DNA from: Echinicola jeungdonensis
GTDB lineage: Bacteria > Bacteroidota > Bacteroidia > Cytophagales > Cyclobacteriaceae
Assembly: GCF_030409905.1 (NCBI RefSeq)
Contig: NZ_JAUFQT010000001.1
Span: forward strand, 2,707,001-2,771,000
Reading direction: 5' to 3'
Length of the DNA stretch: 64,000 nt
The translations under genes were made by a program, and so were the position numbers. This document shows positions 18,242-27,386 of this stretch, in pieces (position 1 is the stretch's first letter; each line of letters opens with the position of its first letter). The notes below the pieces were generated by a model. That model ran no database searches. It had not been told where the DNA came from and worked only from the letters and a program-made list of their open reading frames with translations.

Positions 18242-18895
18242 TTACATCATTCTTTTGGTAGTTCTTTGTCCAGAAATCTTGAAATCCTCGATGCTTAATT
18301 CTTGGTCGCAAAAGGAATATTCCTTTGGGTCATTTGAACCAATAAATACCATTCTGTTTTCACCGTATTTATCTGCCAATTCGAGGTACCATTCGCGCCC
18401 TTTCTGGTCCAGGTTGGAGGTTGGCTCATCCAAAAGGACCAAAGGAGCATCAGAAAAAAAGCAAAGGCCCAATTTAAGCCTTTGTTTCATTCCGCTGGAA
18501 AAATATTGGATTTGCTTATTTTTTGCATTTTCCAGGTAAAGTATTTGGATCATCTTATTTATATCCAAACCTGGAATTGGATTTTTAAATTTGAAGTGAA
18601 AAGTCAATAATTCTTTAAGCGTTAGTTCTTCAAGTAATTCCATATAAGGGGCACTGAAGGTCAAATGCTTAAAGTAATCTGTTTCTGGAATAATTTTATC
18701 GGATAGTTTATATTGGATTTTGCCTTCTGTCAAGGGAATGATTCCGGCAAGGCATTTTAAAAAAGTAGACTTGCCGGAACCATTGCTGCCAGTTATGGCT
18801 ATTTTAGCTTGAGCAGGTGCCTGAAGGTCCAGGTTTTTAAAAATCCATTCGTATTGATACCGTTTACTTGCACCCTCAAGCTTTATTTCTAACAT
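18242..18895 (-). CDS. ABC transporter ATP-binding protein without adjacent permease
   Basis: 217 residues, one ABC domain. Walker A is ITGSNGSGKST (about 34-44). The signature is YFSSGMKQRLKLG, an SSGM variant of LSGGQ, followed by Walker B VLLDEPTSNLD. Length and motifs resemble CcmA-like exporters' ATPases. It follows lpxA by three bases and is probably the last gene of the lipid A operon. No membrane subunit is encoded nearby, so the partner must be elsewhere. Confidence 0.88.
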   Translation of the reverse strand: MLEIKLEGASKRYQYEWIFKNLDLQAPAQAKIAITGSNGSGKSTFLKCLAGIIPLTEGKIQYKLSDKIIPETDYFKHLTFSAPYMELLEELTLKELLTFHFKFKNPIPGLDINKMIQILYLENAKNKQIQYFSSGMKQRLKLGLCFFSDAPLVLLDEPTSNLDQKGREWYLELADKYGENRMVFIGSNDPKEYSFCDQELSIEDFKISGQRTTKRMM

Positions 18896-18898
18896 TTT

Positions 18899-19678
18899 TT
18901 AATTGATATACCCTTTCATAACACCTCTCTCAGAGGATCTGATAAAATTGACAATTTCATCTCTTTCTTTGGTGGCAGGTAGGTTGATTTCTATTTCCTC
19001 CAGAGCCCTGCTATTATTTAGACTATTTAGGAAGAGGTAACGGTAGACTTCCTGGATATGGCCAATGGCTTCGCTGGAAAACCCTCTTCTTCTCAATCCC
19101 AGAGAATTGACCCCTGCATAACTCAATGGTTCTCTGGCGGCCTTAGTAAACGGGGGGACGTCTTTTCTTACAAGTGATCCTCCAGAAACCATGGAGTGCA
19201 TGCCCACCTTTACAAATTGATGGATAGCACTGCTTCCTCCAATGATGGCCCAATCGTCAATGGATACATGACCTGCTACCTGTACGGAATTGGCAATGAT
19301 GACATGGTTGCCCACATAGCAATCATGGGCTATATGTACATATGCCATCAAAAGGCAATTGCTGCCAACTTTGGTTGTTCTTTTGTCAATGGTGCCCCTG
19401 CTGATGGTAACGCATTCCCTGATGGTGGTATAGTCCCCGATTTCCACGGTAGACTCTTCCCCTTGGAATTTTAGGTCCTGAGGAATACCGGCAATGACGG
19501 CCCCGGGGAAAATTTTACAATTTTTACCTATTCTGGCTCCTGGGAATATGGTGACATTGGAACCGATCCAGGTACCTTCTCCAATTTCTACATTTTCATG
19601 AACTACCGTGAAAGGATCGATGGTAACATCATCTCCAATTTTGGCATTGTCATGTATTTGCGATAGTTTACTAATCAT
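18899..19678 (-). CDS. lpxA: UDP-N-acetylglucosamine O-acyltransferase
   Basis: 259 residues, the usual LpxA length. Left-handed beta-helix hexapeptide repeats run from the N-terminus to about residue 185 (AKIGDDVTIDPFTVV, GEGTWIGSNVTIF and so on). The catalytic His is in MAYVHIAHDCYVGN, and a helical C-terminal domain follows. It catalyses the first step of lipid A synthesis, transferring a hydroxyacyl chain from ACP to UDP-GlcNAc. The ATG overlaps the lpxC-fabZ stop by four bases. Confidence 0.95.
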   Translation of the reverse strand: MISKLSQIHDNAKIGDDVTIDPFTVVHENVEIGEGTWIGSNVTIFPGARIGKNCKIFPGAVIAGIPQDLKFQGEESTVEIGDYTTIRECVTISRGTIDKRTTKVGSNCLLMAYVHIAHDCYVGNHVIIANSVQVAGHVSIDDWAIIGGSSAIHQFVKVGMHSMVSGGSLVRKDVPPFTKAAREPLSYAGVNSLGLRRRGFSSEAIGHIQEVYRYLFLNSLNNSRALEEIEINLPATKERDEIVNFIRSSERGVMKGYIN

Positions 19679-21069
19679 GCGTCTTTTCTTACAATACTGG
19701 CTGTCATTACGGCTTCACATACCAATGTGTTACCAACATAAGCTTCACCTTTCATTTTGGCAATCCCTCTTCTGATGGGGGATAGTAATTCACACTTGAA
19801 AACCAATGTGTCACCCGGAAGTACCATTTTCCGGAATTTGCAGCTTTCAATGCCCAGGAAATAGGTCCAATAATTTTCCGGGTCTTCCACTGTACTTAAC
19901 ACAAGAATTCCGCCAGTTTGTGCCATTGCTTCCACTTGCATTACCCCAGGCATTACCGGATTATTGGGGAAATGCCCCATGAAGAATGGTTCATTAATGG
20001 TTACATTTTTTACCCCTGCGACTACTGTATCATCCAAGTATATGATTTTATCCAATAATTGGAATGGGTACCTGTGAGGCAATATATTGCTTATCTGATT
20101 GATATCAAGGACAGGAGGGAGCTTAGGGTCATAATGAGGGATATGACTTGGCCCCAATTTTTCCATTGACCTTTTTAGTTTTTTTGCAAAGGCAACATTG
20201 GCAGCATGGCCAGGTCGGGCTGCTAGGATCTGGGCTTTAAGTGGTCTGCCCACCAATGCCAAATCTCCAACCACATCCAATAATTTGTGGCGGGCAGGCT
20301 CATTTTTGTAGCGCAATTCTACATTATTGAGAATACCTTCTTTCCTGACCTCCACCTTGGGTTTGTTGAACATTTGGGCTAGCCCTTCAAGTTCTTCATC
20401 CGTTACAACTCGATCAACTACCACAATGGCATTATTAAGGTCGCCGCCCTGGATAAGGTTTTGATTATAGAGCATTTCCAGCTCATGCAGGAAACAGAAT
20501 GTCCGGCAAGAGGCAATTTCTGATTTGAACTGGCTGATATCCATGATAGAGGCGTGCTGGCTACCGAGCACCGGGGAGTTGTAATCTACCATTACTGTAA
20601 CCCGGTAATCGTCAAGTGGGAGGGCAGCCATTTCCACTTCCCGGTCCGAATCCCGGTAGTGAATGCTTTCCGGAACCTCAAAAAATCGCCTAAGTGCATT
20701 TTGCTCTTTTAATCCGGCATCTTCAAGAATGTCTATAAACTGAATGGAACTGCCATCCATGATGGGTGGTTCAGGTCCGTCCAATTGGATCAATACATTA
20801 TCGATTTCCAAACCTACCAGAGCTGCCAGAACGTGTTCTACGGTGTTAACCCTTGCGCCACTTTGTTCGATGGTGGTTCCTCTGGAGACGTCCACGACAT
20901 TGTCCACATCTGCATCGATGATGGGAGCTCCTTCCAGATCCACCCGTTGAAATTTATATCCATGATTTGGGGAAGCAGGGACGAAGGTCATATTTGATTC
21001 TACGCCTGTGTGCAATCCTACCCCAGAAATCGTAACCTGTTTTCCTATGGTATGCTGTTTGACTTTCAT
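19675..21069 (-). CDS. lpxC-fabZ: Bifunctional LpxC deacetylase / FabZ dehydratase
   Basis: 464 residues: LpxC (about 1-305) fused to FabZ (about 315-464). LpxC zinc ligands are His in NTVEHVLAALVGLE, and His and Asp in RHKLLDVVGDLAL. FabZ catalytic His and Glu lie in FMGHFPNNPVMPG and VMQVEAMAQTGG. LpxC performs the committed step of lipid A synthesis (UDP-3-O-acyl-GlcNAc deacetylation), and FabZ dehydrates 3-hydroxyacyl-ACP. The fusion is standard in Bacteroidota, where it links the two uses of hydroxyacyl-ACP. Confidence 0.96.
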   Translation of the reverse strand: MKVKQHTIGKQVTISGVGLHTGVESNMTFVPASPNHGYKFQRVDLEGAPIIDADVDNVVDVSRGTTIEQSGARVNTVEHVLAALVGLEIDNVLIQLDGPEPPIMDGSSIQFIDILEDAGLKEQNALRRFFEVPESIHYRDSDREVEMAALPLDDYRVTVMVDYNSPVLGSQHASIMDISQFKSEIASCRTFCFLHELEMLYNQNLIQGGDLNNAIVVVDRVVTDEELEGLAQMFNKPKVEVRKEGILNNVELRYKNEPARHKLLDVVGDLALVGRPLKAQILAARPGHAANVAFAKKLKRSMEKLGPSHIPHYDPKLPPVLDINQISNILPHRYPFQLLDKIIYLDDTVVAGVKNVTINEPFFMGHFPNNPVMPGVMQVEAMAQTGGILVLSTVEDPENYWTYFLGIESCKFRKMVLPGDTLVFKCELLSPIRRGIAKMKGEAYVGNTLVCEAVMTASIVRKDA

Positions 21070-21111
21070 TAAAGATGATTTTTGCGCATCAAGAATTTTT
21101 CTGGCACAAAT

Positions 21112-22134
21112 TTATAGTTTTTTTTCCAGTTCTTTGACTTTGTCCTGAAGAGAGGAGAGATTTCTGAAAATAGCGTAAGATTTCAGGAAATCTTTGAGAT
21201 CCATACCTATATAACCAAAAATAGTTTTTCCTGGGGTCAGGATAGATTTGGAAATGCCGGTATTAGCCCCAATAGTAGTGTTGTCGGCCACTTTGATATG
21301 ACCTACTATCCCTGCTTTCCCTGCGATGATACAATTTTTGCCTATTTCTGTAGATCCCGAAATCCCCGTCTGGGCTGCAATCACAGTATTTTCTCCAATA
21401 ACGACATTATGGGCGATCTGTACTAAGTTGTCTATTTTAACACCACGCTTGATGATCGTGGACCCCATAGTAGCACAATCTATGGTGCTGTTGGCCCCAA
21501 TACTTACATGATCCTCAATGATGACATTGCCAAGTTGGGGGATGTTTTTGTAAGAGTTGTCCTCTTGTGGTGCAAAACCAAACCCATCAGCTCCAATAAC
21601 CACATTGGACTGGATTTCACAATGACTGCCTATTACGGTGTCCTCAGATATCCGCGCACCGGAATGGATTACCGTATGGTCCCCTATAGTGACATTATCT
21701 CCTACAAAAGCATGGGCATGGATTTTTACATGATTTCCGATTTTGGTGTTTTTGCCTATATAACTAAAAGCTGCCCGGTATCCATTTTCTCCCATCTGGC
21801 TGGAATCATCCATATAGGAGGGCTGTTCTACCCCGGAGTAGGCTGTTTTTTTCATTTGCGCATAAGCTTCCAAAAGCTGGGTGAATCCGGAATAGGGGTC
21901 TTTTACCTTGATCAGGGTGGTTTTTACAGGTTTGGTAGGTTGAAAATCATTGCCCACTATCACCGCACTGGCCTCGGTGGTATAAAGAAAGGGTTCATAC
22001 TTTAAGTTGGATAAAAAACTTATGCCCCCTTCTGATCCTTCCTGGATTTTATCCAATCTGCAAACCTTCCGGGAACCGTCTCCTTCTACTTTTCCATTTA
22101 AAAGTTCAGCAATCTGACTGACGGTAAATTCCAT
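21112..22134 (-). CDS. lpxD: UDP-3-O-acylglucosamine N-acyltransferase
   Basis: 340 residues. An N-terminal uridine-binding domain (about 1-95) is followed by a hexapeptide beta-helix. The family landmark GADGFGFAPQ and the catalytic His region LVQIAHNVVIGENTVIAAQTG are present. A short C-terminal helix follows (LSSLQDKVKELEKKL). It N-acylates the LpxC product. It is 42 bases upstream of lpxC-fabZ and 16 bases downstream of the HD hydrolase gene. Confidence 0.95.
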   Translation of the reverse strand: MEFTVSQIAELLNGKVEGDGSRKVCRLDKIQEGSEGGISFLSNLKYEPFLYTTEASAVIVGNDFQPTKPVKTTLIKVKDPYSGFTQLLEAYAQMKKTAYSGVEQPSYMDDSSQMGENGYRAAFSYIGKNTKIGNHVKIHAHAFVGDNVTIGDHTVIHSGARISEDTVIGSHCEIQSNVVIGADGFGFAPQEDNSYKNIPQLGNVIIEDHVSIGANSTIDCATMGSTIIKRGVKIDNLVQIAHNVVIGENTVIAAQTGISGSTEIGKNCIIAGKAGIVGHIKVADNTTIGANTGISKSILTPGKTIFGYIGMDLKDFLKSYAIFRNLSSLQDKVKELEKKL

Positions 22135-22150
22135 GAGCTTCTAATTATAA

Positions 22151-23380
22151 TTATCGCAAAGTTAATTTTTTAGCACGACAAGCATAGTACTTTTTAACAA
22201 TTTTGCTCATTGCTTTAATATTTGGTAAATCCGCAGCCTGCGCTACATCGATTACATTTCCCTTTTTGGTTAGTATCAAAATGCGTTCCTTGGCAACATA
22301 GGCATTGTTGCTAATGGAACCATAGGAAAAAAAGTAGGGGAGGTCTTCCTTTGGAATTTTTAAAGATTTTAAGGCTTGATGCTCCATTTCCTGGAGCTCT
22401 TCTTTTGGGAAGGGGTGATTATTTAAGTTTATTTTAAATAAATTCCTTAAAAGAAACATGTTTGAAATATTCCTCAATATGTAGTCTCCATTTCCCTTCC
22501 AAAGCTTGATGGCACCCCAAATATCAAAATCATCAAGGCCTGCAAATACTTCCTGTAAATCCTTGGAAGCTTTAAAATCTTCTAGGGTGAAATTGTTTTC
22601 CAAAAGATAAACGAATTCATCGGATCCTTTCAGCTTTGTTCCAGATTGCTGCAGGTCTTTGGCTCGTGAAATCAAGTTGATCAACATCTTTTCTGCACTT
22701 ACCGTGGTTTTGTGGAGGTAAACCTGCCAGTACATTAACCTCCTTGCGCTGAGAAAATTTTCAATGCTGTACAACCCTTTTTCTTCCACTACAATCTGGT
22801 CATCTATGATGTTCATCATTTTGATGATCCGGTCGGCTCCGATTGTGCCTTCTGATACCCCGGTAAAAAAACAGTCTCTTTGCAGGTAATCCAGACGGTC
22901 AATGTCCAACTGGCTGGAAACCAGCTGATGGAAAAATTTTCTTTCATATTTATTCTTAAAAATTCTTAAAGCCAGATTCAATTGGCCATTTAATTGGTAA
23001 TTTATAGACTCCATCAGAAGTAAGGACAAGTCCTCATGGGGAACTTCCTTAAGTAAGGTATATTCCAGTGCATGTGAAAAAGGCCCATGGCCAATGTCAT
23101 GCAATAGAATGGCAATCAGGCAGGCCTCATATTCCTCATTACTGATTTCATGACCCTTGTTCCTGAGATTGTCCAGGGTAATGCTCATTAAGTGCATGGC
23201 TCCGATGGCATGGTGAAAGCGGGTGTGAAGGGCCCCTGGGTACACTAGGTCAGTCAAACCCAGTTGTTTGATTCTGCGTAGCCTCTGGAAATATGGATGG
23301 TCAATTATTGTGAAAATAAGTTCACTGGGGATGGATATAAAACCGTAAACTGGATCGTTAAGTATTTTGTGGCTTTTCAA
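22151..23380 (-). CDS. HD-domain phosphohydrolase (SAMHD1/dGTPase-like)
   Basis: About 409 residues. HD residues are in HTRFHHAIGAMHLM (first His) and ILLHDIGHGPFSHALE (HD pair), with a later Asp in QLDIDRLDYLQRDC. Homologues begin close to ILNDPVYGFISIP. The best start is a TTG at 23380, as no ATG is near. The frame runs open to 23710, but that part overlaps the porX gene. Such proteins are often annotated as dNTP triphosphohydrolases; the true substrate is not clear. It leads the lipid A operon. Confidence 0.85.
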   Translation of the reverse strand: MKSHKILNDPVYGFISIPSELIFTIIDHPYFQRLRRIKQLGLTDLVYPGALHTRFHHAIGAMHLMSITLDNLRNKGHEISNEEYEACLIAILLHDIGHGPFSHALEYTLLKEVPHEDLSLLLMESINYQLNGQLNLALRIFKNKYERKFFHQLVSSQLDIDRLDYLQRDCFFTGVSEGTIGADRIIKMMNIIDDQIVVEEKGLYSIENFLSARRLMYWQVYLHKTTVSAEKMLINLISRAKDLQQSGTKLKGSDEFVYLLENNFTLEDFKASKDLQEVFAGLDDFDIWGAIKLWKGNGDYILRNISNMFLLRNLFKINLNNHPFPKEELQEMEHQALKSLKIPKEDLPYFFSYGSISNNAYVAKERILILTKKGNVIDVAQAADLPNIKAMSKIVKKYYACRAKKLTLR

Positions 23381-23446
23381 TTGCCTAGGAATTAGTTGAT
23401 CAAAATCAAAAGTAATTATAAATTTAAAAGATTTAAACCATCGAAT

Positions 23447-25006
23447 ATGCAAAAATTTAAAATTCTCTGGGCTGATGATGAGATCGACCTTTTGAAACCT
23501 CACATCATGTTTTTGGAGCAAAAGGGCTATGATATTACCACTGTTAACAGTGGCAATGATGCCATTGAAAAAGTGGAAAACACCAATTTTGATGTAATTT
23601 TTTTGGATGAGATGATGCCAGGAATGACCGGACTCGAAACTCTTCAACAGGTCAAAATCCTGAAGCCCCAGACCCCGGTGGTCATGATCACCAAGAGTGA
23701 GGAAGAGCATATTATGGATGATGCCATTGGAGGCAAAATAGCTGATTACCTTATCAAACCGATCAACCCCAATCAGATTTTACTTTCTGTAAAAAAGATA
23801 TTGCAGAATAAGCAATTGATCAGTGAAAAGACCAACCTTTCCTATCAGCAGGATTTTTCCAAAATCAGCATGGCCTATAATGACGCTATTGACCACGATG
23901 AATGGGCTGACATTTATAAGAGGTTGACTTATTGGGAGCTGGAAATCGATAAAACAGAAAATAAAAGTATGCAGGAGGTCCTGGATACTCAAAAAACTGA
24001 GGCCAATGCCAATTTTGCAAGATTCATCAAGGACAATTATTTGGATTGGCTCAATGACCCTGATGTAGAAAAACCAACGCTCTCCCATCAAGTATTAAAG
24101 CGGAAGGTCTTTCCAAATATCCAAAAGAATAAGCCCCTGTTTTTTATTGTTATTGACAACTTAAGGCTGGATCAGTGGGAGATCATTGAGCCATTGATCA
24201 GTGACTATTTCAATGTCAAAACTGAGGATACTTATTATAGTATTCTCCCCACTACTACTGCTTATGCAAGGAATGCACTGTTTAGTGGCTTAATGCCTTT
24301 AGATATGGCAAAGTTTCACCCCGACCTGTGGGAAGGGGAAGATACAGATGAAGGGAAAAACAATAATGAAGCAGAATTTTTGGAAGCTAACCTGAAAAAA
24401 AATAGAGTCGAGGCCCGGTTTAGCTATCACAAGATTTTGCATGCTAACCAGGGAAAGGCAGTATTGGAACAGTTTCCCAATATGTTGAAAAATGAATTAA
24501 ATGTATTGGTGTACAATTTTGTGGATATGATGTCTCATGCCCGTACCGACATGAAAATGATCCGGGAACTTGCCCCTGATGAATCTGCATACCGGTCTAT
24601 TACAGAAAGTTGGTTTTTGCACAGCTCTTTATTTGAGCTTTTTAAAAAAATTGCAGATTCCGGACATGAGGTAATTGTTACCACTGACCATGGAACAAAA
24701 AAGGTCAACAGACCCTATAAAATTATCGGGGATCGAAAAGTCACAACTAATTTAAGGTACAAGCAAGGCAAAAATCTCAATTTTGAATCAGGGAAGGTTT
24801 TTGAAATCAGTAAACCTGAGGAGGGGAAATTACCAAGGTTTAATGTTTCTACCAGTTATGTTTTTGCCGTAGAAGATTATTTCTTTGCATATCCGAACAA
24901 TTACAATTATTATGTAAATTACTATAAAGATACTTTCCAGCATGGGGGAGTGTCCTTGGAAGAGGTAATTGTTCCTATTATTCATTTGATACCAAAGCAA
25001 TATTAA
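23447..25006 (+). CDS. porX: PorX: response regulator with PglZ phosphatase domain
   Basis: 519 residues from ATG 23447. The receiver domain is at 1-125, with acidic pocket Asp10-Asp11 and phosphoacceptor Asp54 (VIFLDEMMPG) and Lys in YLIKPINP. A helical linker (about 125-205) and a PglZ domain (about 210-519, alkaline-phosphatase fold) follow; metal ligands are probably in FFIVIDNLRLDQW, FVDMMSHARTD and IVTTDHGT. PorX is the regulator of type IX secretion, phosphorylated by PorY, and its PglZ domain cleaves cyclic and linear oligonucleotides. It is divergent from the HD/lpx operon and four bases upstream of tsaE. Confidence 0.93.
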   Translation: MQKFKILWADDEIDLLKPHIMFLEQKGYDITTVNSGNDAIEKVENTNFDVIFLDEMMPGMTGLETLQQVKILKPQTPVVMITKSEEEHIMDDAIGGKIADYLIKPINPNQILLSVKKILQNKQLISEKTNLSYQQDFSKISMAYNDAIDHDEWADIYKRLTYWELEIDKTENKSMQEVLDTQKTEANANFARFIKDNYLDWLNDPDVEKPTLSHQVLKRKVFPNIQKNKPLFFIVIDNLRLDQWEIIEPLISDYFNVKTEDTYYSILPTTTAYARNALFSGLMPLDMAKFHPDLWEGEDTDEGKNNNEAEFLEANLKKNRVEARFSYHKILHANQGKAVLEQFPNMLKNELNVLVYNFVDMMSHARTDMKMIRELAPDESAYRSITESWFLHSSLFELFKKIADSGHEVIVTTDHGTKKVNRPYKIIGDRKVTTNLRYKQGKNLNFESGKVFEISKPEEGKLPRFNVSTSYVFAVEDYFFAYPNNYNYYVNYYKDTFQHGGVSLEEVIVPIIHLIPKQY

Positions 25007-25010
25007 CAGA

Positions 25011-25454
25011 TTGGAAAAAATCATTTGTGAAAATCAGGCACAATTGCCCGAAGTGGCCAAGGCGGTAATCTCAATATGTAAAGGGTTGGATGTCTGGGTT
25101 TTTATGGGAGACTTAGGAGCTGGTAAAACCACCTTGATCAAAGCTATTGCCAATGAAATGGGTGTAGAGGACCTGGTAAGTAGCCCTACCTTTTCCATTA
25201 TCAATGAATATCAAAATGGAAGTGGACAAAGATTTTACCATTTTGATTTTTACCGGATTGAGGATCCAGAGGAAGTTTTGGAAATAGGAGTGGATGAATA
25301 TTTTTACAGTGGAAATTATTGTTGGATTGAATGGGCAGAGAAAATTCCTGAGTATATTCCGGAAAGTTTTTATTTAATATCCATAAAAGTGGAAAACGAT
25401 CAAAAGCGAGAAATAACGATAAAAAAGGTTCAAGATGGGGGCGAAAATTGCTGA
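25011..25454 (+). CDS. tsaE: tRNA threonylcarbamoyladenosine biosynthesis ATPase TsaE
   Basis: 147 residues from a TTG start. The P-loop is [16 protein letters not shown] (about 31-46). Family motifs [11 protein letters not shown] and YHFDFYRI, then [13 protein letters not shown], are present. TsaE helps TsaB and TsaD make t6A37 in ANN-decoding tRNAs. It lies four bases after porX and overlaps the alanine dehydrogenase gene by 20 bases; the three are likely co-transcribed, although the functions are unrelated. Confidence 0.93.
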   Translation: MEKIICENQAQLPEVAKAVISICKGLDVWVFMGDLGAGKTTLIKAIANEMGVEDLVSSPTFSIINEYQNGSGQRFYHFDFYRIEDPEEVLEIGVDEYFYSGNYCWIEWAEKIPEYIPESFYLISIKVENDQKREITIKKVQDGGENC

Positions 25455-26652
25455 GTTGAGTAAAGAAGCGAAGATTTATCCAAAGGAGGCACTAGCAAGA
25501 GTAAGGAATTCAGATCATTCTATTTTAATAGGTTTGCCCAAGGAAAGTGCAGCCCAGGAAAAAAGAGTGGTGTTGACCCCCGAAGCAGTTGCTCTTTTGG
25601 TTAATAATAACCAAAGGGTAGTAATCGAATCTGGAACCGGTAGGCCTTCCAAATTTTCCGACAAGGAATATTCAGATGCTGGGGCAAAAATTGTTTATTC
25701 CCCTAATGAAGCTTTTGAAGCGGAGGTAGTCCTTAAAGTAGAGCCTCCTAGTGGGGAGGAAATAGATTTGATGAGGCCAGGGGCTTGCTTGATATCAGCC
25801 TTGCAATTGGGCAAACAAAAAGCTGAATATATTCATGCCCTAAATAGAAAAAAGATAACAGCGGTATCGTTTGAGAACCTGGAAGACAAAGTTGGAGGAA
25901 TGCCCGTGGTGCGGGCCATGAGTGAAATTGCCGGAAGCACGGTCATGTTGATCGCTGCTGAATATCTTACAAATGTAAAAGCAGAGGGTAAAGGTTTGAT
26001 TTTGGGAGGAATTACCGGAGTTCCACCTACCCAAGTTGTAATCATTGGTGCAGGAACTGTTGCTGAATATGCTGCCAGAACCGGTTTAGGGCTTGGGGCT
26101 TCCATAAAAATTTTTGATAACCATATTTATAAACTTAGAAGGATCAAGCAACTATTGGGGCAACAGGTTTATACTTCTACTATTGACAATTATTCCTTGG
26201 GGCAGGCATTAAAAGAAGCTGATGTGGTGATTGGGGCTTTAAGGGCAGAAAAAGGGAGAACAAAAATCGTCGTTTCGGAGGAAATGGTTTCGGCTATGAT
26301 GCCAGGAAGTGTATTGATTGATGTAAGTATTGATCAGGGTGGCTGCATTGAGACCTCTCATATGACCACACACGATAAACCTACTTTTAATAAATATGAT
26401 ATCATTCATTATTGTGTCCCCAATATCGCTTCCAGGGTATCCAGGACTGCATCGGTTTCTTTAAGTAATATTTTTACGCCAATCTTACTTCAGATGTCTG
26501 ATTTGGGAGGGTCGGAAGAAATGATTTTTAATTACAAATGGTTTATGAAAGGGGTATATACCTACCGGGGTAGTTTGACCAATGCTCATTTGGCTAGAAA
26601 ATTCCAGATGAACCATAAAGAACTCCAATTGCTATTGGCAGCAAGGTATTAG
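25435..26652 (+). CDS. ald: Alanine dehydrogenase / PNT-family dehydrogenase
   Basis: 405 residues. The N-terminal AlaDh/PNT domain includes GLPKESAAQEKRV and an acid-rich VLKVEPPSGEE. The NAD-binding Rossmann domain has VVIIGAGTVAEYAAR (about 200-214). A family feature is the GALRAEKGRTKIVV-GSVLIDVSIDQGGCIETS segment. It interconverts L-alanine with pyruvate and ammonia. It is longer than typical Ald (about 370), with about 30 extra N-terminal residues, as in the Bacteroidota form. Its stop overlaps the stop of the convergent response regulator gene. Confidence 0.88.
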   Translation: MGAKIAELSKEAKIYPKEALARVRNSDHSILIGLPKESAAQEKRVVLTPEAVALLVNNNQRVVIESGTGRPSKFSDKEYSDAGAKIVYSPNEAFEAEVVLKVEPPSGEEIDLMRPGACLISALQLGKQKAEYIHALNRKKITAVSFENLEDKVGGMPVVRAMSEIAGSTVMLIAAEYLTNVKAEGKGLILGGITGVPPTQVVIIGAGTVAEYAARTGLGLGASIKIFDNHIYKLRRIKQLLGQQVYTSTIDNYSLGQALKEADVVIGALRAEKGRTKIVVSEEMVSAMMPGSVLIDVSIDQGGCIETSHMTTHDKPTFNKYDIIHYCVPNIASRVSRTASVSLSNIFTPILLQMSDLGGSEEMIFNYKWFMKGVYTYRGSLTNAHLARKFQMNHKELQLLLAARY

Positions 26653-27122
26653 GAAAGCAAGTTTTGTCTCAGCAAAAATTCCAATTGATCATTGGCCTTG
26701 AGCAAGTCGGCAGTTAACTTTTTGTTTTCCCTTCTAAGTGACAAGACTTCAAATGCATTTTTGATCACGGTCCTCATATACTCTTCCTCCCAAGGCTTGG
26801 TGAGGTAGTGGTAAACTTGACCTTTGTTTATAGCATCTATTACCGCTTGGATGTCTGTATAGCCCGTAAGCAGGATTCTAATTGGATCAGGGTAATCAGG
26901 GATTATAGATTCCAAAAAATCCACCCCAGTTTCTTCCGGCATCCTTTGGTCTGTGATAATGATGTCAACTTCCTGCTCCTTCAAAATATCCCGCCCCTCC
27001 TGGGCCGATATAGCAAGGTAAACCTTATAATCCCTCCTGAAAGTGGCTTTAAAGGCTTGTAGGTTGTTGGATTCATCATCTACATAAAGTATCCTTATTT
27101 TATTATTTGTAACGTCACTCAT
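26649..27122 (-). CDS. Single-domain response regulator with coiled-coil tail
   Basis: 157 residues. The receiver domain (about 8-125) has Asp15-Asp16, phosphoacceptor Asp58 (IIITDQRMPEETG), Thr in ILLTGYTDI and Lys in YHYLTKPW. A short coiled-coil tail follows (RRENKKLTADLLKANDQLEF) with no output domain. Its receiver is clearly a paralogue of the one in the gene at 31312: both share DQRMP, PDPIRILLTGY and VIDAINKG. It diverges from the ThiF-GNAT-kinase operon, sharing the 264-base intergenic region, and is a likely part of the same pathway. Confidence 0.9.
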   Translation of the reverse strand: MSDVTNNKIRILYVDDESNNLQAFKATFRRDYKVYLAISAQEGRDILKEQEVDIIITDQRMPEETGVDFLESIIPDYPDPIRILLTGYTDIQAVIDAINKGQVYHYLTKPWEEEYMRTVIKNAFEVLSLRRENKKLTADLLKANDQLEFLLRQNLLS

Positions 27123-27386
27123 TGGGTAATGAAATTAGGCATACTTATTTGTGTTTTTAGGGATAGTTTCTTGAATTTTACCACATAGAATTGGAAAAAT
27201 CAACTTTCAAGGATTTTGAATGGAATAACAATTCACTCACTTGAAATAGACTTGTATTATAAAATTAGCAAAAATAATAATTTAATTTGTAGGGAGTAGT
27301 GATAAAATTTCACCTTTTGTATTAAATTATAAATGCAAAAATATAACTTTACCCATATTAATATATTCATAAAGCCGTGGAATTAA

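Noticed and set aside
23381..23710. N-terminal extension of the HD hydrolase by about 110 residues
   Set aside because: It runs over the porX start and receiver domain on the other strand; the HD family normally starts near ILNDPVYGF.
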